56,110 bases of DNA from Pseudomonadota bacterium (GCA_021813805.1 JAKAJL010000024.1:1-56110); one strand, 5' to 3'. Shown: positions 23,777-34,348, counted from the stretch's first letter. Translations and numbers: made by a program. Notes: a model not told the origin generated them from the sequence alone.

Positions 23777-25759
23777 ATGTCCGCAACCAAGATTCTCTGG
23801 GGCCAGGTCATCACCGTCTTCGCGATCGTCCTGTTGGCGATCTGGACCGCGACGGAGTGGACGGCCTGGCGCCTCGGGTTTCAGCCGGAGCTCGGACGCC
23901 CCTGGTTCGAGGTTCTGCATTTCCCCTTTTACCTGCCGCCGGCCTTTTTCTGGTGGTGGTTCGCTTACGACGCCTATGCTTCGTCGATCTTCAGCGAGGG
24001 CGCGTACATAGCGGCGTCGGGCGGCATGATTTCCGTCGGCGTCGCGATCGGCATGTCCGTCTGGCGCGCTCGCGAAGCGAAGAATGTCGAGACCTATGGT
24101 TCCGCGCGCTGGGCTCAAACGACAGAGATCGAGCAAGCCGGCCTGCTCGGGCCCGACGGCGTGGTGCTGGGTCGCTATCAGCGCGGCTACCTCCGCCACG
24201 ATGGGCCGGAGCATGTCCTTTGCTTCGCGCCAACCCGGAGCGGCAAGGGCGTCGGCCTCGTCATTCCATCGCTCTTGACCTGGCCCGGCTCGGCCATCGT
24301 TCACGACATCAAGGGCGAGAATTGGCAGCTCACTGCCGGCTTCCGCGCGCGGCACGGCCGCGTGCTCCTGTTCGACCCCACCAACGCGAAGTCATCGGCT
24401 TACAATCCGCTGCTAGAGGTTCGTCGCGGCGAGTGGGAAGTGCGGGATGTGCAGAACATCGCGGACATCCTCGTCGATCCCGAAGGCAGCCTGGAGAAAC
24501 GGAACCATTGGGAGAAGACCAGCCACGCGCTGCTGGTCGGCGCCATCCTCCACGTTCTTTACGCGGAAGAGGATAAGACGCTCGCGGGCGTCGCAGCCTT
24601 CCTGTCGGATCCCAAGCGGCCGATTGAATCGACGCTCTCCGCCATGATGCGGACGGCGCATCTCGGCGAGGCCGGCGTCCATCCCGTCGTCGCGTCCGCC
24701 GCACGTGAGCTGCTGAACAAATCGGGCAACGAACGGTCCGGCGTGCTGAGCACGGCCATGTCGTTCCTTGGTCTCTATCGCGATCCTGTGATCGCAGAGG
24801 TGACGAGGGGTTGCGATTGGCGGATCGGAGACATCGTCGCCGGCGATCGGGCGACGACGCTGTATTTCGTCGTCCCGCCCTCGGACATTAATCGCACCAA
24901 GCCGCTGATCCGACTCATCCTCAACCAGATCGGTCGGCGGCTCACCGAGGATCTGCAGGCCAAAGCCGGCCGGCGGCGTCTTCTCCTGTTGCTGGACGAG
25001 TTTCCGGCGCTGGGGCGCCTCGACTTCTTCGAGTCCGCGCTGGCCTTCATGGCGGGCTATGGCATCAAGAGCTTCCTGATCGCCCAATCGCTGAACCAGA
25101 TCGAGAAGGCCTACGGCCCCAACAACTCGATCCTCGACAATTGCCATGTGCGCGTCAGCTTCGCGACCAATGACGAGCGCACCGCCAAGCGGGTCAGCGA
25201 CGCGCTCGGCACCGCGACCGAGATGAAGGCCATGAACAACTATGCCGGCAGCAGGCTTAGCCCTTGGCTCGGACATCTCATGGTTTCCCGCTCGGAGACC
25301 GCGCGTCCGCTGCTGACGCCGGGCGAGGTGATGCAACTCCCGCCAACCGACGAGATCGTCATGGTGTCGGGAGTCCATCCCATCCGCGCGAAGAAGGCCC
25401 GCTATTACGAAGACGGGCGATTTCAGGAGCGCGTCATGCCGCCAGCTGTGCCGACACGGCGCAAAGAAGCGCGGCCCGACGACTGGACTTCCCGTCCCTT
25501 GCCGCCGCGCCCTCCGACGCCGGCCATACCGGATGGCGACCAGATCGACGACGAAGATCCAAAGCACGCGGATCGCCGGCGACAGCCCGAACTCGACCAG
25601 GGCGCCGTCGAGAAGCAGGCGCCGATCGAGAACGAATTTGTGCTCGACCAAATCGATGAGGCCGACGAGGACGCTCCGCGGATCGGCCGGATGAACGACC
25701 TCATGGGGGGGCTCGCCCAGCAAGCCGCGCTCGATCCAGGCGACGATCTCGGACTGTGA
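23777..25759 (+). CDS. traG: TraG/VirD4-type coupling protein
   Basis: 660 residues. N-terminal membrane segments at about residues 8-25, 48-66 and 78-96, then the soluble ATPase: Walker A PTRSGKGVGLVIPSLL near residue 152, VHDIKGENW, and Walker B LLLLLDEFPALGRL near 403; the Gln-containing SLNQIEKAYG follows. It links the relaxosome to the trb channel and drives DNA transfer. ATG 23777 with AGGAAAG upstream is preferred over GTG 23741. The acidic C-terminus (about 560-650) is probably a flexible substrate-contact tail. Confidence 0.93.
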   Translation: MSATKILWGQVITVFAIVLLAIWTATEWTAWRLGFQPELGRPWFEVLHFPFYLPPAFFWWWFAYDAYASSIFSEGAYIAASGGMISVGVAIGMSVWRAREAKNVETYGSARWAQTTEIEQAGLLGPDGVVLGRYQRGYLRHDGPEHVLCFAPTRSGKGVGLVIPSLLTWPGSAIVHDIKGENWQLTAGFRARHGRVLLFDPTNAKSSAYNPLLEVRRGEWEVRDVQNIADILVDPEGSLEKRNHWEKTSHALLVGAILHVLYAEEDKTLAGVAAFLSDPKRPIESTLSAMMRTAHLGEAGVHPVVASAARELLNKSGNERSGVLSTAMSFLGLYRDPVIAEVTRGCDWRIGDIVAGDRATTLYFVVPPSDINRTKPLIRLILNQIGRRLTEDLQAKAGRRRLLLLLDEFPALGRLDFFESALAFMAGYGIKSFLIAQSLNQIEKAYGPNNSILDNCHVRVSFATNDERTAKRVSDALGTATEMKAMNNYAGSRLSPWLGHLMVSRSETARPLLTPGEVMQLPPTDEIVMVSGVHPIRAKKARYYEDGRFQERVMPPAVPTRRKEARPDDWTSRPLPPRPPTPAIPDGDQIDDEDPKHADRRRQPELDQGAVEKQAPIENEFVLDQIDEADEDAPRIGRMNDLMGGLAQQAALDPGDDLGL

Positions 25760-25767
25760 GGCCCCGC

Positions 25768-26190
25768 ATGGCCGCGCCAAAGAAAAAGACTCAGATCTCC
25801 GTCTATCTCGATCCCGCGCTTACGCAGGCCCTGTCGGCCTATGCCGCCCGGCGAGAGCAATCGATGTCGCTCATCGCCGAAGCCGCGATCGCCTCCTTCC
25901 TGTCGCCGGACGCCGACGAGCGACGCGAGGCGGCGTTCGCCAAGCGCCTCGACCAACAAGACCGGCGCTTGGCGCGCCTAGAACGAGATGTCGGCATCGC
26001 CGTCGAGACGCTCGCCTTGTTCATCCGCTTCTGGCTCACCACCACGCCGCCGCTTCCCGAACCTGCGGCCAAAGCCGCGCGAGCGCAGGCAGGGGCGCGC
26101 TACGATAACTTCGTCGCAGCGTTGGGACGCCGGCTCAGCCAAGGGCCGAAGCTGAGGCAGGAAATTCCCGAGGAGGCGGGTGAGAAGTAA
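25768..26190 (+). CDS. CopG/RHH-type protein of the traG-trb operon
   Basis: 140 residues. N-terminal ribbon-helix-helix: KKTQISVYLDPALTQALSAY then REQSMSLIAEAAIASFL. A coiled coil follows (about 55-75, RLDQQDRRLARLERDVG) and then a hydrophobic helix VETLALFIRFWLTTTPPLP. In related ICEs this gene sits between traG and trbB as a likely transfer regulator or relaxosome accessory protein. Here the 7-kb mer island follows instead of trbB, so the downstream trb genes may have lost this promoter. Confidence 0.85.
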   Translation: MAAPKKKTQISVYLDPALTQALSAYAARREQSMSLIAEAAIASFLSPDADERREAAFAKRLDQQDRRLARLERDVGIAVETLALFIRFWLTTTPPLPEPAAKAARAQAGARYDNFVAALGRRLSQGPKLRQEIPEEAGEK

Positions 26191-26393
26191 CTTGGAGATT
26201 TGAACAGATTCCACGCACAAGTCCTGCGTCGGCACCCGAAACGGGAATACCATTTTGTGCCTGAACCGCCGCTGACGACCCTGAAGAGACTTCCGCCCCT
26301 GTGACGCGATCGTCTGTTCATGGACAGAATCCAACCATATCGCTGATGCGTTGATAGAGGCGCCGAGGCGGCGCCTCTATCGCTACGCGGCAA

Positions 26394-26903
26394 TCAGCCA
26401 TAGGCCAGCCGTCGCGCCTTATTTCCCGCGCCGGAGCCATCATTAGCGGGGGCATCTGGCGCCACGATCAACTGCTCCGCGCCATGTTCCTCGCGCGACA
26501 GCGCCTCTATCAAGGGGCACACTGGGCGCGCGCCGTCGCCGCAGCGCGCGATCGCCTCCGAAAGCGCGGCTTCCATGCGTTGCAGATCGCCGATCTTGGC
26601 CCTGACTTGAGCAAGATGCAGGGAGGCGAGGCGGCTCGCTTCCGCGCAGGGCTGGTCGCGTTCATCGACGAGCTTGAGCAACGCGCGGACCTCGTCGAGC
26701 GAAAATCCGAGTTCGCGCGCCCGCATCACGAAACGCAGCCGGCGCTCATGCCCGGAGTCGTACCTACGGTAGCCCTTGGCGGTTCTCGGCGGCGCCGGAA
26801 GCAGGCCGACCTTTTCGTAATAGCGCACGGTTTCGAGATTGCAGCCCGTGCGCCTCGCGAGTTCGGCGCGCTGCATGTCTTTGACGGGATTTTGATCGCG
26901 CAT
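26394..26903 (-). CDS. merR: Mercury-responsive MerR regulator
   Basis: 169 residues from ATG 26903. N-terminal HTH (AELARRTGCNLETVRYYEKVG) and wing (AKGYRRYDSGHERRLRF), dimerisation helix, then the three Hg(II)-binding cysteines in the Tn501-like positions: DQPCAEAS, AIARCGDG and PVCPLIEAL. This triad separates it from the Zn/Cd-type regulator at 14364. The C-terminal tail (about 35 residues after the last Cys) is longer than usual. Divergent from the mer structural genes, whose operator-promoter lies 15 bp from its start codon. Confidence 0.92.
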   Translation of the reverse strand: MRDQNPVKDMQRAELARRTGCNLETVRYYEKVGLLPAPPRTAKGYRRYDSGHERRLRFVMRARELGFSLDEVRALLKLVDERDQPCAEASRLASLHLAQVRAKIGDLQRMEAALSEAIARCGDGARPVCPLIEALSREEHGAEQLIVAPDAPANDGSGAGNKARRLAYG

Positions 26904-26917
26904 CGAAAAAATATCCC

Positions 26918-26948
26918 TTGACCCTGTAGTTACTACAGGCCTTAGCCT
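26918..26948 (+). promoter_or_regulatory. mer operator-promoter (MerR site)
   Basis: TTGACC (26918-26923), a 19-bp spacer and TAGCCT (26943-26948). The spacer region holds the perfect dyad CCTGTAG-tta-CTACAGG (26923-26939). The long spacer with central dyad is diagnostic for MerR-family activation by DNA untwisting. Confidence 0.85.
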
Positions 26949-27079
26949 AAGCGCAAATTCGTTGACTGACCAGCGAATTCGCAATTCGCCCGAATTTTTG
27001 CCCCGCTCATGCCGCGCGGACTAATCGGACGCCTCCGGCGGCCGCGAGTCGTCGCCGCCGGCTTCAAGGGAGGAAAGAC

Positions 27080-27373
27080 ATGAAATCGCGAGTACTGACC
27101 ATCATCGCGCCGCTTGCGGCGCTCGGCCTTGCCATGGGGATTCCGGCCAAGGCCCAGGACGCCAGCGAGATCCCGCCTGTCGGGCCGATGGCGCACCATG
27201 TCCGCCCGGCCAATTCCCCCTCCTTCACGCCCGCGCTGCGGGTAGGTAGTTCCGGGGTGAACACGGCGCCCGTATTCGGCTTCACGCCACGCCAAGCCAC
27301 CCCCGGGCCGGGCATGTGTCATCAGCCGCCGATCTTTATCGCCGGTCATACGGAGCGGGCGACTTTCTGCTGA
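27080..27373 (+). CDS. Small secreted protein at the head of the mer operon, unknown
   Basis: 97 residues with RBS GGAGGAAAG and a good signal peptide (LTIIAPLAALGLAMGIPAKAQ, cleavage near 26). The mature part is Pro/His-rich (PPVGPMAHHVRPA; PGPGMCHQPP) and has two Cys, one at the very end. No family is recognised. Being the first gene after the MerR-controlled promoter, it should be mercury-induced and could bind Hg(II) in the periplasm (inference). The second half has a less regular composition, so a decayed gene cannot be excluded. Confidence 0.5.
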   Translation: MKSRVLTIIAPLAALGLAMGIPAKAQDASEIPPVGPMAHHVRPANSPSFTPALRVGSSGVNTAPVFGFTPRQATPGPGMCHQPPIFIAGHTERATFC

Positions 27374-27490
27374 ACGACGTTCGCTGCAAATGGAACGGCC
27401 TTCGGCGGCATTGGCGCCATCGACAGGAGCGGCCGCGATGAGAGGCGACCTGCTCCGCAGGAATTCTAGCAACGTAGAAGAGGAGGGAAG

Positions 27491-27907
27491 ATGAGCGCGC
27501 ATTCATCGGAAATCGACGCTGGCGCGGATCGCGCGTCGGCGCGTCGGCTGGCGCCGGAAGCGAAGGTCTCCGCCCCGCGTCTGCTTGCCCTGGGCGGGAT
27601 TGTGGCGGCGCTGGGCGCGGCGTCCTGCTGCGTCATTCCCTTCGCTTTGTTCTTGGCGGGCGTCAGCGGGGCCTGGATCGGCAATCTGACAGCGCTCGAA
27701 CCCTATCAGCCGATTTTCGCGGGCGTTTCCGTCGCCCTCATCGGCTATGGCGCCTTTCGGCTGCGGCAAAAGCGCAAGATGGCCTGCGCCAGCGGCTATT
27801 GCGTCACGCCGCGATCCGACCGTGTCGCCAGAATCGGCCTGTGGACGGCGGCGGCGCTCGTCGCCGTCGCCGTCGTCTTCCCCTATGCGGCGCGTCACGT
27901 CCTGTGA
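27491..27907 (+). CDS. merT: Mercuric ion transporter MerT
   Basis: 138 residues with three membrane helices. The first contains the Hg(II)-accepting Cys pair (AALGAASCCVIPFALFLAG, Cys near 47-48); a second Cys pair CASGYC lies in the cytoplasmic loop near 98-103, as in MerT. The N-terminus is about 25 residues longer than in Tn21 MerT. Takes Hg(II) from MerP and passes it to MerA. RBS GGAGGGAAG. 117 bp after the small secreted gene, 48 bp before merP. Confidence 0.92.
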   Translation: MSAHSSEIDAGADRASARRLAPEAKVSAPRLLALGGIVAALGAASCCVIPFALFLAGVSGAWIGNLTALEPYQPIFAGVSVALIGYGAFRLRQKRKMACASGYCVTPRSDRVARIGLWTAAALVAVAVVFPYAARHVL

Positions 27908-27955
27908 GGGCGCTCCCGTTCCCTTTAACCATTCAAGAGCGAGGATGAAAAAATC

Positions 27956-28264
27956 ATGAACAAGCGCGCCGTAATAGGGATCGCCATCGGTCTGCTGCTT
28001 TCGCCTGCGGGCGCCTTTGGCGCCGACACGACCGTGGTTCTCACCGTCCATCATGCGGGCTGCGTGCTGTGCGGGCCGATCGTCAAGCGCACGCTTTCCG
28101 AGGTGAAGGGCGTCAGAAGCGTCGCCGTCAGCCAGGCGAACGGGGACGCCGACGTCTCCGCCACCGTCAATTACGATAGCGCGGAAACCTCGCCGGCGGC
28201 GATGATCAAGGCGACGACCGATCACGGCTATCCGGCCGAAGTCGCGAAAAGCCCGCAGGGCTAG
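27956..28264 (+). CDS. merP: Periplasmic mercury-binding protein MerP (variant motif)
   Basis: 102 residues: signal peptide about 1-23 (GIAIGLLLSPAGAFGA) and one HMA-like domain. The metal loop reads HHAGCVLCGPIV, keeping the C-x-x-C of MerP but without the usual G-M-T-C start. The helix VKRTLSEVKGV and strand VSATVNYDSAETSP follow as in the family. It should bind Hg(II) in the periplasm and hand it to MerT. Lies between merT and merC. Confidence 0.88.
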   Translation: MNKRAVIGIAIGLLLSPAGAFGADTTVVLTVHHAGCVLCGPIVKRTLSEVKGVRSVAVSQANGDADVSATVNYDSAETSPAAMIKATTDHGYPAEVAKSPQG

Positions 28265-28307
28265 CTGCCAGTCGTTCAGACCGGCTCAGGCGCACAGGAA
28301 CGCCGCC

Positions 28308-28730
28308 ATGAAACCGATCATGCGCATCGCCGACAAAGCCGGGGCAATGGGCGCCGTCGTTTCCGCCATGGGCTGCGCCATGTGCTTTCCCGCGCTCGCC
28401 AGTCTGGGCGCGGCGATTGGGCTCGGCTTTCTCCAAGAATACGAGGACTTATTCGTTTCCTGGCTGCTGCCGCTATTCGCCGGTCTGGCGCTGGCCGCAA
28501 ACGCACTCGGCTGGCTGCGCCACCGGCAATGGCGCCGCAGCCTTTTGGGCATGGTTGGCCCGGCGATGGTTTTCGTCGGCGTGGTCTGGTTGCTTGGAAC
28601 CGCGTTAATGCGGCCCCTGGTCTATACCGGAATCGCGTTGATGATCGCCGTCTCGATTTGGGATCTGGCCTCGCCGGCCAACCGCCGCTGTGGGCCTGAC
28701 GGCTGCGAACCGCCCGGGAAACATGAATGA
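28308..28730 (+). CDS. merC: Mercury transporter MerC
   Basis: 140 residues, four membrane helices. Family hallmark segments: ADKAGAMGAVVSAMGCAMCF (Cys pair near 23 and 26 in helix 1), ALASLGAAIGLGFL, ANALGWLRHRQWRRSLLGM, and the C-terminal SPANRRCGPDGCEPPGKHE with a second Cys pair. Provides a further Hg(II) uptake path. 43 bp after merP, 12-27 bp before merA. Confidence 0.93.
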   Translation: MKPIMRIADKAGAMGAVVSAMGCAMCFPALASLGAAIGLGFLQEYEDLFVSWLLPLFAGLALAANALGWLRHRQWRRSLLGMVGPAMVFVGVVWLLGTALMRPLVYTGIALMIAVSIWDLASPANRRCGPDGCEPPGKHE

Positions 28731-30416
<1,686 letters not shown>

Positions 30417-30441
30417 CGCAAAAAAGGATGACAATCGACGA

Positions 30442-30663
30442 TTACACCAAATTCAGGGTTCGCCGATGTGGCCGGCGAACGTTGGAGACGGTTAGCTTCC
30501 GGGCAAGAGACAAAAAATCTGCGCGATTTTTATGCTTCGTTAGCGCGCGGCCCCGTTTGGAGGAATATCGATCATCGCCGGCTGCAATGCAATCCACGAG
30601 CTTATCCAGAGAGAGCATCGCCGCATCGTCGATCACGAGCCCATCGATCTTGTCCCTGTTCAA
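30442..30663 (-). CDS. Possible small gene coupled to the preceding unknown gene
   Basis: 73 codons from a TTG that overlaps the upstream stop (TTGA). The first half reads NRDKIDGLVIDDAAMLSLDKL and is acidic and ordered; the second half is basic (SSKRGRALTKHKNRADF; NVRRPHRRTLNLV). No family is recognised. It may be a genuine third gene of the DUF1186 group or the decayed tail of a larger one. Confidence 0.3.
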   Translation of the reverse strand: MNRDKIDGLVIDDAAMLSLDKLVDCIAAGDDRYSSKRGRALTKHKNRADFLSLARKLTVSNVRRPHRRTLNLV

Positions 30664-31040
30664 GCCGTCCCCAACCGTTTGGTGCTCAGCAGGTCCTTGA
30701 TCGTGGCGAATTGCCGAATTCGCTCAGCAACCAATTCGGGGGCGTCGGGAAGTACGTCATCCTCCTCTGGATCGCTGACCGGAACCTCGGTCAACGTCCG
30801 TTCAACCCGCGCCAGATTGACCGATAGCTCCTCCGGCTTGAACAGGCTGCGGACCGCAGCGACGAATGCCGGCATCTCCCGCGCGAAATCCGCGGACCGT
30901 CGGGCCGCTTCACCGAAATTCATCAGCTTCTCGGCAACGACGTAATCGAACGCGGCCTTCGTTCCGTACCGGGCCTTGATGTCCCGGGCCGCCTCGAACT
31001 GCTCGGACCACGTCTCTTTCGGGGACTTCGGCTGAATCAC
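30660..31040 (-). CDS. Hypothetical protein paired with DUF1186 gene
   Basis: About 126 residues from GTG 31040 with GGATGGAG eight bases upstream; the frame is open further upstream but there it runs opposite the end of the DUF1186 gene. The segments IQPKSPKETWSEQFEAARDIKARYGTKAA and YVVAEKLMNFGEAA are well formed, with a Leu-rich helical middle and an acidic end (PEEDDVLPDAPELVAERI). No catalytic motif is seen. Soluble and probably helical. It lies 31 bp after DUF1186 on the same strand, so likely in one operon. Confidence 0.55.
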   Translation of the reverse strand: MIQPKSPKETWSEQFEAARDIKARYGTKAAFDYVVAEKLMNFGEAARRSADFAREMPAFVAAVRSLFKPEELSVNLARVERTLTEVPVSDPEEDDVLPDAPELVAERIRQFATIKDLLSTKRLGTA

Positions 31041-31071
31041 GAACTCGCTCCATCCTTCATGGCATGCTTCG

Positions 31072-31986
31072 TCATTGCAGGCAGCAGTGCTTGAATTTCT
31101 TGCCGCTGCCGCAGGGACAGGGGTCGTTCCGGCCGACGCCTCGGAAAGGATTCGCAAACGGCTGATTGCCGCTTGGCAGTTCATATGTCGCTGCCCGCCG
31201 CGACCGTTCTCGGTCCTCGCGGTACTTCTCCGTGAATTCGTACCAAGTCGAGAGCTCCTCGATCGTCTTGCCGAACAAGGAAAACTCCGGATCGACCTCT
31301 TCTTGAGGAATGTCTTCGGCCCGCTCGGCGCCGTGCTCCAGATCCTCCTTGAAATGCTCGAAGCCAAGCCACTGACGATCGATATAGCCACGATTGAATG
31401 TCTTCTCGACCAAACCACTGAGATCGCGAAGACCAAGCATGGCGATGGCGCTTTGCCATCCATGCCAGACGAAATTTACGGCTTGAGGCTGTATATTCAT
31501 AAAGCCGTCACGCAGAAAATGGGCGGCCAGATCCCGGTTTGCTTCCCCACGCAGAACGACCATGGCCAGGGCCTCGCACATCCTTGAGCGGATGAACTCG
31601 TCGGCCTCCGGGTCAAGAATGGCATCGAACAGAGGATCCAATTCTCCATCGAAGACGGCAGCAATCACCCGATGCGACGTCGAAGTGACCGCATCGCCAA
31701 GAACGGCGTCAGTTTCATGGCGTGGACAACGCAGCAGCCGAAGCAGCGGCCCATATGCCGATGTTTCACGCCATTCCCCGAGTAGATGAAAAACGAAGAA
31801 GAGCGGCGTGGGCTTTGCCCTGCTATCGCCCGTCGCCGCGAGATAATCCTCGGTTTCCCGGAGGAACAGAGGAACCATTTCGGTCCGCTGCTCCGTGGCT
31901 GCCTCAAGCGCCTCCTTTGGCAAGCCCTCGGCATGGGTCAATTCGTGAAGGATCGTGCTGGCGTCCATAAGCAACTTCCGATTCAA
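31072..31986 (-). CDS. DUF1186 protein with C-terminal SEC-C zinc motif
   Basis: 304 residues. The DUF1186 body starts MDASTILHELTHAEGLPKEA (from the internal ATG at 31968, or MNRKLL from 31986) and continues with HEAT-like helices (FFVFHLLGEWRETSAYGPLL; FIRSRMCEALAMVVLRGE). The C-terminus GRNDPCPCGSGKKFKHCC is the SEC-C zinc-binding motif known from SecA and many defence- or ribosome-linked proteins. Function unknown; the HEAT-like part suggests protein binding. Its operon partner lies directly downstream. Confidence 0.85.
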   Translation of the reverse strand: MNRKLLMDASTILHELTHAEGLPKEALEAATEQRTEMVPLFLRETEDYLAATGDSRAKPTPLFFVFHLLGEWRETSAYGPLLRLLRCPRHETDAVLGDAVTSTSHRVIAAVFDGELDPLFDAILDPEADEFIRSRMCEALAMVVLRGEANRDLAAHFLRDGFMNIQPQAVNFVWHGWQSAIAMLGLRDLSGLVEKTFNRGYIDRQWLGFEHFKEDLEHGAERAEDIPQEEVDPEFSLFGKTIEELSTWYEFTEKYREDRERSRRAATYELPSGNQPFANPFRGVGRNDPCPCGSGKKFKHCCLQ

Positions 31987-32375
31987 GGCGGCTGTTCCGT
32001 CAAATTACCTGAAGGTCGGTTTCGGAAAAAGCCATGAACAGCTTGGCCATCGCTCCTCATTGGCGATCGGCATGGACGCAAGATAGTTCAAAGTTCCGCG
32101 AAAATTCGCGGATCCTTGCGGTCTGTCACGCAAATCGCCTCGCCAAAAATTCATACCCTGCATTTCGCTCCTTTGGCAGGCGCTTCGCAGGATTTCGCTC
32201 TGTCACTCTCAGATTATGAGCCTGAACGTCGGCAATGTGTCTCCTAAGAATTGCCAGTCCACTGTCGCCCCGCCCTTGATGTTCATCGTTGCGAGAAGTG
32301 TTAAAATCGCGCCAGGCAGAGAAACGGCGGCTCTTGCCCCGTGGAGCCCATCGGTCAAAGCCGCAATCGAAACTA
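31987..32375. other. 389-bp gene-free stretch between DUF1186 and the IS5-family element
   Basis: AT-richer than its surroundings with no convincing ORF. Contains the perfect inverted repeat CCGCGAA-aa-TTCGCGG at 32096-32111. It probably includes the promoter of the DUF1186 operon on the minus strand (just above 31986). The last two bases, TA at 32374-32375, are the likely target site of the IS. Confidence 0.45.
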
Positions 32376-33213
32376 TGGTCCGGACTCATAACCAATAGCT
32401 GACAGTCGCTGCGATGTGGATGGCGGCGAGAAAATTCGCGGCGTTTCGGTCGTATCGCGTTGCGACGCGCCGGAAGTCTTTCAGCCGGCAGAACATCCGT
32501 TCGATGGCGTTTCGGTTTCGGTAAAGGACTGGCGAGAAGCAGTTTTTCCATTTCCGGTTGGCCTTGGGCGGGATGTTCGGCATTGCGCCACGATCCTCGA
32601 CCTGGCGGCGGATGGCGTTGGCGTCATAGCCCTTGTCGGCGTGGAGAATGTCGCAGACGGGAAGCTGTTCGAGCAATGCCGCGCCAGCGGTGCAATCGGC
32701 GACATGCCCGCCGCTGAGTATGAAGGCCAGCGGGCGGCACAGAGCGTCGGTCAGCGCATGGATTTTCGTCGTTCGCCCACCCCGCGAGCGACCAATCGCC
32801 TGATTTTTCTCCCCCCTTTGCCGCCTGCGGCCGAGCGATGCGCTTTGACCGCCGAACTGTCGATCAGAACCTCGGCCGGTGGTCCGCCCGCTTGCGCCAG
32901 GGCTTGAAACAAGGTTGTCCATACGCCCTTTTCCGCCCATCGGACGAAGCGATTGTAGAGCGTCTTTCGCGGTCCGTACTCCGGCGGCGCGTCGATCCAT
33001 CGACCGCCAGACTTCAGCACCTGAACAATGCCGCTGATCACGCGGCGGTCATCGACCCGCGGCTTGCCGCGTGTGTCGGTCGGCAAATGCGGCTCGATCT
33101 TCGAGAATTGTTCGTTCGTCAGCCAAAATTGATCGCGATTCATCGCCGCTTCCTTTCGGAAGCCGTGAATCACAAACCGCTGGTCATGCCAATCATTTTA
33201 TGGGTCCCAGCCC
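32376..33213 (-). mobile_element. IS5-family (IS427-like group) insertion sequence, about 838 bp
   Basis: Ends are imperfect inverted repeats: TGGTCCGGACTCATAA inward from 32376 and GGGCTGGGACCCATAA inward from 33213 (11 of 16 positions). TA is found directly outside both ends, consistent with the TA/TNA target duplications of this group. The transposase is in two overlapping frames, also typical. Exact ends may be off by one or two bases. Confidence 0.75.
32386..33143 (-). CDS. IS5-family transposase, made by frameshift of orfA and orfB
   Basis: OrfA runs from ATG 33143 (MNRDQFWLTNEQFSKIEPHLP, DUF4096-like N-terminal domain) to 32751 and holds the first catalytic Asp (EVLIDSSAVKAH). OrfB, in the -1 frame and ending at 32386, supplies GGRTTKIHALTDALCRPLAF, the second Asp in LHADKGYDANAIR, and the catalytic Glu in YRNRNAIERMFCRLKDFRRVATRYD. 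The frames join at AAAGGGGGGAG (G6 at 32811-32816 read on the minus strand), a classic slippery sequence. Both frames are open, so the element looks functional. Confidence 0.85.
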
Positions 33214-33349
33214 TAACAAGTATTTTTTCTCTCCTCTACGCCTTGCCGCTACGACGAGTAAAACTTTGTTGAACTGCCCCATTTTGTGCCTTTTCTAATC
33301 GTTCCTGTCGCCGATCGCTTGTCGTGATTGGCCTTCGACGGGGACGATC

Positions 33350-34348
33350 GTGGCGGTCAAACTTGCTTCTTCCGAGGCCTTCTCCCGCGGGGCACGCATG
33401 TTGCGCACCGCGCTCGGTCCCGCGATCGCCACTTTCCTCGAAGACCCGTCGATCGTCGAGGTGATGCTCAATCCCGATGGCCGGCTCTGGATCGACCGGC
33501 TGTCGGGCGGGCTCGAGGACAGCGGACGGACGCTGTCCGCCGCCGACGGCGAGCGGATCGTGCGCCTCGTCGCGCACCATGTCGGCGCGGAGGTTCATGC
33601 CGAGCGACCGCGCGTCTCCGCCGAGCTCCCCGAGACGGGAGAGCGGTTCGAGGGGCTTCTCCCGCCGGTCGTCGCGGCGCCGGCCTTCGCCATCCGCAAG
33701 CCCGCGGTCGCGGTTTTCACCCTCGACGACTATGTCGCGGCCGGCGTCATGGCGGCCGATCAGGCGGCTGTCTTGCGCAAAGCCGTCGCCGCGCGGAAAA
33801 ACATCCTCGTCGCCGGCGGCACTTCGACCGGCAAAACCACGCTCACCAATGCGCTGCTCGCGGAGATCGCCGGCACGGCCGATCGCGTGGTGCTGATCGA
33901 GGATACGCGCGAGCTGCAATGCCGCGCGCCGAACCTCGTGGCGCTGCGGACCAAGGACGGCGTCGCCTCGCTCTCCGATCTCGTTCGCTCCTCGCTGCGC
34001 CTCCGGCCAGACCGCATTCCGATCGGCGAGGTGCGCGGCGTCGAGGCCCTCGATCTCTTGAAGGCTTGGGGAACGGGCCATCCCGGAGGAATCGGCACCA
34101 TCCATGCGGGCACGGCGCTCGGCGCTTTGCGGCGCCTCGAGCAGCTCATCCAGGAAGCCGTCGTCACCGTCCCCAAGGCGCTGATCGCCGAGACCATCGA
34201 CGTGGTGGCGGTGCTGCGCGGCCGCGGCCCGGAACGCCGCCTCGCCGAACTCGCAACCGTCGCTGGGCTCGATCCCGCCACCGGCGACTACCGCGTTCTC
34301 TCCGCCGCGGCGGGCGGCGACCTATCCCCTCCAGGAGAAAAGTCATGA
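33350..34348 (+). CDS. trbB: TrbB, conjugal transfer ATPase (VirB11-like)
   Basis: 332 residues from GTG 33350, preceded by GGGACGA. Walker [16 protein letters not shown] near residue 156; [11 protein letters not shown] (Asp box); [22 protein letters not shown] (Walker B region); [11 protein letters not shown] (His box). Hexameric traffic ATPase at the inner membrane that powers pilus assembly with TrbE. First gene of the trb operon; its normal upstream neighbour was separated by the mer island, so a new promoter between the IS and 33350 would be needed. Overlaps trbC by 4 bp. Confidence 0.95.
   Translation: MAVKLASSEAFSRGARMLRTALGPAIATFLEDPSIVEVMLNPDGRLWIDRLSGGLEDSGRTLSAADGERIVRLVAHHVGAEVHAERPRVSAELPETGERFEGLLPPVVAAPAFAIRKPAVAVFTLDDYVAAGVMAADQAAVLRKAVAARKNILVAGGTSTGKTTLTNALLAEIAGTADRVVLIEDTRELQCRAPNLVALRTKDGVASLSDLVRSSLRLRPDRIPIGEVRGVEALDLLKAWGTGHPGGIGTIHAGTALGALRRLEQLIQEAVVTVPKALIAETIDVVAVLRGRGPERRLAELATVAGLDPATGDYRVLSAAAGGDLSPPGEKS

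Noticed and set aside
24413-25780. 455-codon frame opposite traG
   Set aside because: Antisense shadow; traG has intact Walker motifs and the operon context.
9338-26982. AATTCGCAATT present near both cargo regions (about 9341 and 26975) as possible shared attachment site
   Set aside because: Only about 11 bases match and the flanks do not; positions relative to cargo edges are inconsistent.
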